From positions 992,001-1,056,000 of the forward strand of contig NC_134991.1 in NCBI RefSeq assembly GCF_050947335.1: a stretch of DNA of 64,000 nucleotides, read 5' to 3'. Source of the DNA: Megachile rotundata. Lineage: Eukaryota > Arthropoda > Insecta > Hymenoptera > Megachilidae. Each line of letters starts with the position of its first letter. Position 1 is the stretch's first letter. Below, in pieces: positions 55,101 to 61,839 of the stretch. Under the pieces are notes generated by a model. It was not told the DNA's origin. It searched no databases and was given only the letters and a program-made list of their open reading frames with translations. The translations under genes were made by a program, and so were the position numbers.

Positions 55101-57735
55101 AGGCCGAAATCCAAAGGGCCGAAATCCCAAAGGCTGAAATTCCAAAGGCTGAAATCTCAAAGGCCGAAATCCCAAAGACTGAAATCCCAAAGGCCGAAAT
55201 CCAAAGGGCCCAAAATCCCAAAGGTTGAAATTCCAAAGATCGACATACCAAAGGCCGAAATCTCAAAGGCCGAAATCCCAAACGCCGAAGTCCCAAAGGC
55301 TGAAATCCCAAGGGCCGAAATCCCAAAGGTTGAAATTCCAAAGGCCGACATCCCAAAGGCCGAAATCTCAAAGTCAGAAATCCCAAAGGCTGAAATCCCA
55401 AAGACCGAAATCCAAAGAGCCGAAATCCCAAAGGCTGAAATTCCAAAGACCGACATCCCAAAGGCCGAAATCCCAAAGGCCGAAATCCCAAAGGCCGAAA
55501 TCACAATGGCCGATATCCTAAAGGCGGAAATTCCAAAGGACGAAATCCCAAACGCCGAAATCCCAAAAGGCCGAAATCACAAAGGCCGAAATCCCCAAGG
55601 CCGACATCCCAAAGGCCGAAATCTCAAAGGCCGAAATCCCAAATGTCAAAATCCCAAGAACGAAATCCCGAACGATGAATTCCCAAAAGGCCGAAATCCC
55701 AAGGGCCGAACTCCCAAGGGCCGAAATTCCAAAGTTCGAAATCCCAAAGTCCGAAATCCCAAGGCCAAAATACCAAAGGCCGATATCCCAAGGGCCCATA
55801 CCCCAAAGGCTGAAATTCGAAGGACCGAAATCCCAAAGGCCGAAATCTCAAAGGCCGAAATCCCAAAGGCCGAAATCGCAAAGGCCGAAATCCCAAAGGC
55901 CGAAATCCCAAAGGCCGAAATCCCAAAGGTCGAAATCCCAAAGGCCGAAATCCCAAGGGCTGAAATTCCAAAGACCGAATTCCCAAATGCCGAAATCCCA
56001 GTGGCCGAAATCAGAAAGGCCGAAATACCAAGGGCCGAAATTCCAAAGGTCCAGATCCCAAAGGCCGAAATCCAAAGGGCCGAAATCCCAAAGGCCGAAA
56101 TCCCAAAGTCCGAAATCCCAAAGGCCGAAATCCCAAAGGCCGCGAACCCCAGGGCCGGAATCCCAAGGGTCGAGATCCCAAAGGTCGAAATCCCAATGGC
56201 CGAAATCTCAAAGGCCGAAATCCCAAAGGCTGAAATTCCAAAGACCGACTACCCAAAAGCCGATATGCCAGAGGCCGAAATCCCAAAGGCCGAAATCCCA
56301 AAGGCCGAAATCCCAAGGGCCGATATCCTAATTTCGGAAATTCCAAAGGCCGAAATCCCAAAGGATGAATTCCCAAAAGGCCGAAATCCCAAAGGCCGAA
56401 ATCCAGAAGGCCTAAATCCCAAGGGCCGAAATCCCAAAGGTAAAAATCCCAAACGCCGAAATCCCAAGTGTTGATATCCCAAGGCCGAAATCCCAAAGGC
56501 CGAAATCCAAAGGGCCGAAATCCCAAAGACCGACATCCCAAATGCCGAAATCCCAAAGGCTGAAACTCCAAAGACCGACTTCCCAAAGGTCGAAATCCCA
56601 GAGGCCGATATCCCAAAGGTCGAAATCCCAAAGGCTGAAACTCCGAAGACCGACTTCCCAAAGGTCGAAATCCCAGAGGCCGATATCCCAAAGGTCGAAA
56701 TCCCAAAGGCCGAAATCCAAAGGGCCGAAATCCCAAACTACGAAATCCCAAAGGCCGAAATCCAAAGGGCCGAAATCCCAAAGTCTGAAATTCCAAAGGC
56801 CGAAATCTCAAAGGCCGAAATCCCAAAGGCTAAAATCCCAAAGGCCGAAATCCAAAGGGCCGAAATCCCAAAGGTTGAAATTCCAAAGATCGACATACCA
56901 AAGGCCGAAATCCCAAAGGCCGAAATCCCAAAGGCCGAAATCCCAAAGGCTGAATCCCAAGGGCCGAAATCCCAAAGGTCGAAATTCCAAAGGCCGACAT
57001 CCCAAAGGCCGAAATCTCAAAGTCCGAAATCCCAAAGAGCGAAATCCAAAGAGCCGAAATCCCAAGGGCTGAAATTCCAAAGACCGACATCCCAAAGGCC
57101 GAAATCCCAAAGGCCGAAATCACAATGGCCGATATCCTAAAGGCGGAAATTCCAAAGGACGAAATCCCAATCGCCGAAATTCCAAAAGGCCGAAATCCCA
57201 ATGGCCGAAATCCCAAGTGCCGAAATCCCAAAGGACGTAATCCCAAAGGTCCAAATCCCAACGGTCGAAATCCCAAAGGCCGATATCCCAAGGGCCCATA
57301 TCCCAAGGGCCGAAATTCCAATGGTCGAAATCCCAAAGTCCGAAATCCCAAGGCCAAAATACCAAAGGCCGAAATCCCAAAGGCTGAAATTCGAAAGACC
57401 GAAATCCCAAAGGCCGAAATCTCAAAGGCCGAAATCCCAAAGGCCGAAATCCCAAAGGCCGAAATCCCAAAGGCCGAAATACCAAAGGCCGAAATCCCAG
57501 AGGCCGAAATCCCAAAGGCCGAAATCCCAAAGGCCCAAATCCCAAGGGCCGAAATCCCAAAGGTCGAAATCCCAAAGGCCGAAATCTCAAAGGCCGAAAT
57601 CCCAAAGGCCGAAATCGCAAAGGCCGAAATCCAAAGGGCCGAAATCCCGAACGCTGAAATTCCAAAGACCGATATACCAAAGGCCGAAATCACAAGGGCG
57701 AAATCCCGAAGGCCGAAGTCCCAAAGGCCGAAATC
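52140..57735. repeat. 4,485-bp-offset duplicated block
   Basis: About 52,140-53,250 matches about 56,625-57,735 at +4,485 bp (299 units): 52,323/56,808; 52,640/57,125; 52,716/57,201. It also matches 40.8-41.87 kb at +11,356. All three carry GGCTGAATCCCAAGGGCC, a 14-bp unit missing one A, at about 41,107, 52,463 and 56,948; a further copy of this 14-bp unit lies at about 38,603. Confidence 0.78.
53755..55629. repeat. 1,232-bp tandem duplication
   Basis: About 53,755-54,397 recurs at about 54,987-55,629 (+1,232): 53,993/55,225; 54,274/55,506. The intervening 54,398-54,986 instead resembles 40.13-40.73 kb and 55.97-56.58 kb. The unit is therefore a mosaic of two previously separate segments. 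Confidence 0.76.
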
Positions 57736-60168
57736 CCAAAGGCTGAAATTCGAAAGACCGAAATCCCAAAGGCCGAAATCTCAAAGGCCGAAATCCCAAA
57801 GGCCGAAATCCCAAAGGTCGAAATCCCAAAGGCCGAAATCCCAAAGGCCGAAATCCCAAGGCCGAAATACCAATGGATGAATTCCCAAAAGGCCGAAATC
57901 CCAAAGGATGAAATCCCAAAGGCCGAAATCCCAAAGGCCGAAATCCCAAAGGCCGAAATCCCAAAGGCCGAAATCCCAAAGGCCGAAATCCCAAAGGCCG
58001 CAATCCCAAGGGCCGGAATCCCAAGGGTCGAAATCCCAAAGGTCGAAATCCCAAAGGCCGAAATCCCAAAGGCCGAAATCCCAAAGGCCGAAATCCCAAG
58101 GGCCGAAATCCCAAATGTCGAAATCCCAAGGCCGATATCCCAAAGACCGAAATCCCAAAGGCTGAAATTCGAGAGACCGAAATCCCAAAGGCCGAAATCT
58201 CAAAGGCCGAAATCCCAAAGGCCGAAATCCCAAAGGCCGAAATCCCAAAGGCCGAAATCCCAAAGGCCGAAATCCCAAAGGTCCAAATCCCAACGGTCGA
58301 AATCCCAAAGGCTGCTATCCCAAGGGCCCATATCCCAAGGGCCGAAATCCCAAGGGCCGAAATTCCAAAGGTCGAAATCCCAAAGTCCGAAATCCCAAGG
58401 CCAAAATACCAAAGGCCGAAATCCCAAAGGCCGAAATCCCAAAGGCTGAAATTCGAAGGACCGAAATCCCAAAGGCCGAAATCTCAAAGGCCGAAATCCC
58501 AAAGGCCGAAATCCCAAAGGCCGAAATCGCAAAGGCCCAAATCCCAAGGGCCGAAATCCCAAAGGTCGAAATCCCAAAGGCCGAAATCTCAAAGGCCGAA
58601 ATCCCAAAGGCCGAAATCGCAAAGGCCGAAATCCAAAGCGCCGAAATCCCAAACGCTGAAATTCCAAAGACCGAAATCCCAAAGGCCGATATCCCAAAGG
58701 CCGAAATCCCAAAGGCTGAAATTCGAAAGACCGAAATCCCAAAGGCCGAAATCTCAAAGGCCGAAATCCCAAAGGCCGAAATCCCAAAGGCCGACATCCC
58801 AAAGGCCGATATCCCAAAGGCCGAAATCCCAAAGGCTGAAATTCGAAAGACCGAAATCCCAAAGGCCGAAATCTCAAAGGCCGAAATCTCAAAGGTCGAA
58901 ATCCCAGAGGCCGATATCCCAAAGGTCGAAATCCCAAAGGCCGAAATCCAAAGGGCCGAAATCCCAAACTTCGAAATCCCAAAGGCCGAAATCCAAAGGG
59001 CCGAAATCCCAAAGGCCGAAATCCAAAGGGCCGAAATCCCAAAGGCTGAAATTCCAAAGGCCGAAATCTCAAAGGCCGAAATCCCAAAGGCTGAAATCCA
59101 AAAGCCGAAATCCAAAGGGGCGAAATCCCAAAGGTTGAAATTCCAAAGATCGACATACCAAAGGCCGAAATTCCAAAGGCCGAAATCCCAAAGGCCGAAA
59201 TCCCAAAGGCCGACATCCCAAAGGCCGAAATCCCAAAGGCTGAAACTCCAAAGACCGACTTCCCAAAGGTCGAAATCCCAGAGGCCGATATCCCAAAGGT
59301 CGAAATCCCAAAGGCCGAAATCCAAGGGGCCGAAATCCCAAACATCGAAATCCCAAAGGCCGAAATCCAAAGGGCCGAAATCCCAAAGGCTGAAATCCCA
59401 AAGGCCGAAATCCAAAGCGCCGAAATCCCAAAGGCTGAAATCCCAAAGGCCGAAATCCAAAGGGCCGAAATCCCAAAGGTTGAAATTCCAAAGATCGACA
59501 TACCAAAGGCCGAAATCCCACAGGCCGAAATCCCAAATGTCGATATCCCAAGAACGAAATCCCGAACGATGAATTCCCAAAAGGTCGAAATCCCAAGGGC
59601 CGAAATCCCAAGAGCCGAAATCCCAAAGGCCGAAATCCCAAAGGCCGAAATCCCAAAGGTCCAAATCCCAACGGTCGAAATCCCAAAGGCCGATATCCCA
59701 AGGGCCCATATCCCAAGGGCCGCAATTCCAAAGGTCGAAATCCCAAAGTCCGAAATCCCAAGGCCAAAATACCAAAGGCCGAAATCCCAAAGGCCGAAAT
59801 CCTAAAGGCCGAAATCCCAAAGGCCGAAATCTCAAAGGCCGATATCCCAAAGGCCGAAATCCCAAAGGCCGAAATCCCAAAGGCCGAAATCCCAAAGGCC
59901 GAAATCCCAAAGGCCGAAATCCCAAAGGCCGAAATCCCAAAGGCCGAAATCGCAAAGGCCCAAATCCCAAGGGCCGAAATCCCAAAGGCCGAAATCCCAA
60001 AGGCCGCAATCCCAAGGGCTGAAATTCCAAAGACCGACTACCCAAATGCCGAAATCCCAGAGGCCGAAATCCCAGAGGCCGAAATCCCAAAGGCCGAAAT
60101 CGCAAAGGCCGAAATCCAAAGCGCCGAAATACCAAACGCTGAAATTCCAAAGACCGATATATCAAAGG

Positions 60169-60210
60169 CCGAAATCAAAAGGCCGAAATCAAAAGGCCGA
60201 AATCAAAAGG
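60169..60210. repeat. Three identical 14-bp units
   Basis: CCGAAATCAAAAGG occurs three times in a row at 60,169-60,182, 60,183-60,196 and 60,197-60,210. Each is one base shorter than the normal unit and has AAATCAAAA in place of AAATCCCAAA. I see this variant nowhere else as a run. Three losses of one base sum to one codon, so the triplet phase is kept across the cluster. This is a local, apparently recent single-unit amplification. Confidence 0.9.
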
Positions 60211-61470
60211 CCGAAATCCCAAAGGCCGAAATCCCAAAGGCTGAAATTCGAAAGACCGAAATACCAAAGGCCGAAATCTCAAAGGCCGAAATCCCAAAGG
60301 CCGAAATCCCAAATGCCGAAATCCAAAGCGCCGAAATCCCAAAGGCTGAAATCCCAAAGGCCGAAATCCCAAAGGCCGAAATCCCAAAGGCCGAAATCGC
60401 AAAGGCCCAAATCCCAAGGGCCGAAATCCCAAAGGTCGAAATCCCAAAGGCCGAAATCTCAAAGGCCGAAATCCCAAAGGCCGAAATCGCAAAGGCCGAA
60501 ATCCAAAGCGCCGAAATCCCAAACGCTGAAATTCCAAAGACCGATATCCCAAAGGCCGAAATCACAAGGCCGAAATTCCAAAAGCCGAAATCCCAAAGGC
60601 CGAAATCCCAAAGGCTGAAATTCGAGAGACCGAAATCCCAAAGGCCGAAATCTCAAAGGCCGAAATCCCAAAGGCCGAAATCCCAAAGGCCGAAATCCCA
60701 AAGGCCGAAATCCCAAAGGCCGAAATCCCAAAGGCCGAAGTCCCAAGGGCCGATATCCTAATTTCGGAAATTCCAAAGGCCGAAATCCCAAACGCCGAAA
60801 TCCCAAATGTCGATATCCCAAGGCCGAAATCCCAAAGGCCGAAATCCAAAGGGCCGAAATCCCAAAGCCCGACATCCCAAAGGCCGAAATCCCAAAGGCT
60901 GAAACTCCAAAGACCGACTTCCCAAAGGTCGAAATCCCAGAGGCCGATATCCCAAAGGTCGAAATCCCAAAGGCCGAAATCCAAAGGACCGAAATCCCAA
61001 AGGCTGAAATTCCAAAGGCCGAAATCTCAAAGGCCGAAATCCCAAAGGCCGAAATCCAAAGGGCCGAAATCCCAAAGGTTGAAATTCCAAAGATCGACAT
61101 ACCAAAGGCCGAAATCCCAAAGGCCGAAATCCCAAATGTCGAAATCCCAAGAACGAAATCCCGAACGATGAATTCCCAAAAGGCCGAAATCCCAAGGGCC
61201 GAAATCCCAAGAGCCGAAATCCCAAAGGCCGAAATCCCAAAGGCCGAAATCCCAAAGGCCGCAATCCCAAAGGCCGAAATCACAATGGCCGACATCCTAA
61301 AGCCGGAAATTCCAAGGGACGAAGTCTCAAACGCCGAAATCCCAGAGGCCGAAATCCCAAAGGCCGAAATCCAAAAGGCCGAAATCCCAAAGGCCGAAAT
61401 CTCACAGGCCGAAATCCCAAAGGCCGAAATTCCAAAGGTCGAAATCCTAAAGTCCGAATTCCCTAAGGCC

Positions 61471-61530
61471 GAAATCGCAAAGGCCGAAATCGCAAAGGCC
61501 GAAATCGCAAAGGCCGAAATCGCAAAGGCC
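61471..61530. repeat. Four identical tandem units carrying an extra CpG
   Basis: The unit GAAATCGCAAAGGCC is repeated four times without change (61,471-61,530). Elsewhere the AAATCGC variant appears singly, for example at 1,381 and 5,191. Four identical neighbours in an array where neighbours usually differ point to recent slippage or conversion of one unit. Each copy has two CpGs. Confidence 0.9.
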
Positions 61531-61839
61531 GAAATCCAATGCGCCGAAATCCCAAACGCTGAAATTCCAAAGACCGATATCCCAAAGGCCGAAATCACAA
61601 GGGCGAAATCCCGAAGGCCGGAATCCCAAAGGGCGAAATCCCAAGGGTTGAAATTCGAAAGACCGAAATCCCAAAGGCCGAAATCTCAAAGGCCGAAATC
61701 CAAAAGGCCGAAATCCCAAAGGCCGAAATCTCACAGGCCGAAATCCCAAAGGCCGAAATCCCAATGGCCGAAATCACAAAGGCCGAAATCCCAAAGGCTG
61801 AAATGCCAAAGGCCGAAATCCAAAGGGCCGAAATCCCAA

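Larger units (their letters stand above)
39150..60000. repeat. Paired block: 39.15-43.7 kb matches 54.99-60.0 kb
   Basis: From about 39,150/54,990 to about 41,870/57,711 the offset is 15,841 bp (39,384/55,225; 39,834/55,675; 41,284/57,125), dropping one unit near the end. The match resumes at 41,881/58,141 with offset 16,260 (42,055/58,315), then 16,320 (43,249/59,569). The jump marks about 430 bp present only in the right member (57,711-58,140). This is the longest duplicated pair in the window. Confidence 0.8.
32700..61200. repeat. Right array domain, defined by the AACGAAATCCCGAACGATGA cassette
   Basis: The left-domain cassette is absent here. A different one, AACGAAATCCCGAACGATGA followed by ATTCCCAAAAGG, recurs near 35155, 39817, 43231, 43800, 47049, 47605, 50348, 50931, 55656, 59549 and 61149. 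It also occurs at about 4959, 30279 and 32441 in or near the left domain. A second landmark, ATGGCCGATATCC followed by TAAAGG, is dense here: ATG at 32786, 33609, 35827, 37881, 39665, 41284, 44146, 45104, 47951, 48894, 51278, 52640, 54274, 55506 and 57125, with a variant at 37596. It also occurs more sparsely in the left domain. The two domains share the same 15-bp unit but have separate cassette histories. Confidence 0.78.
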
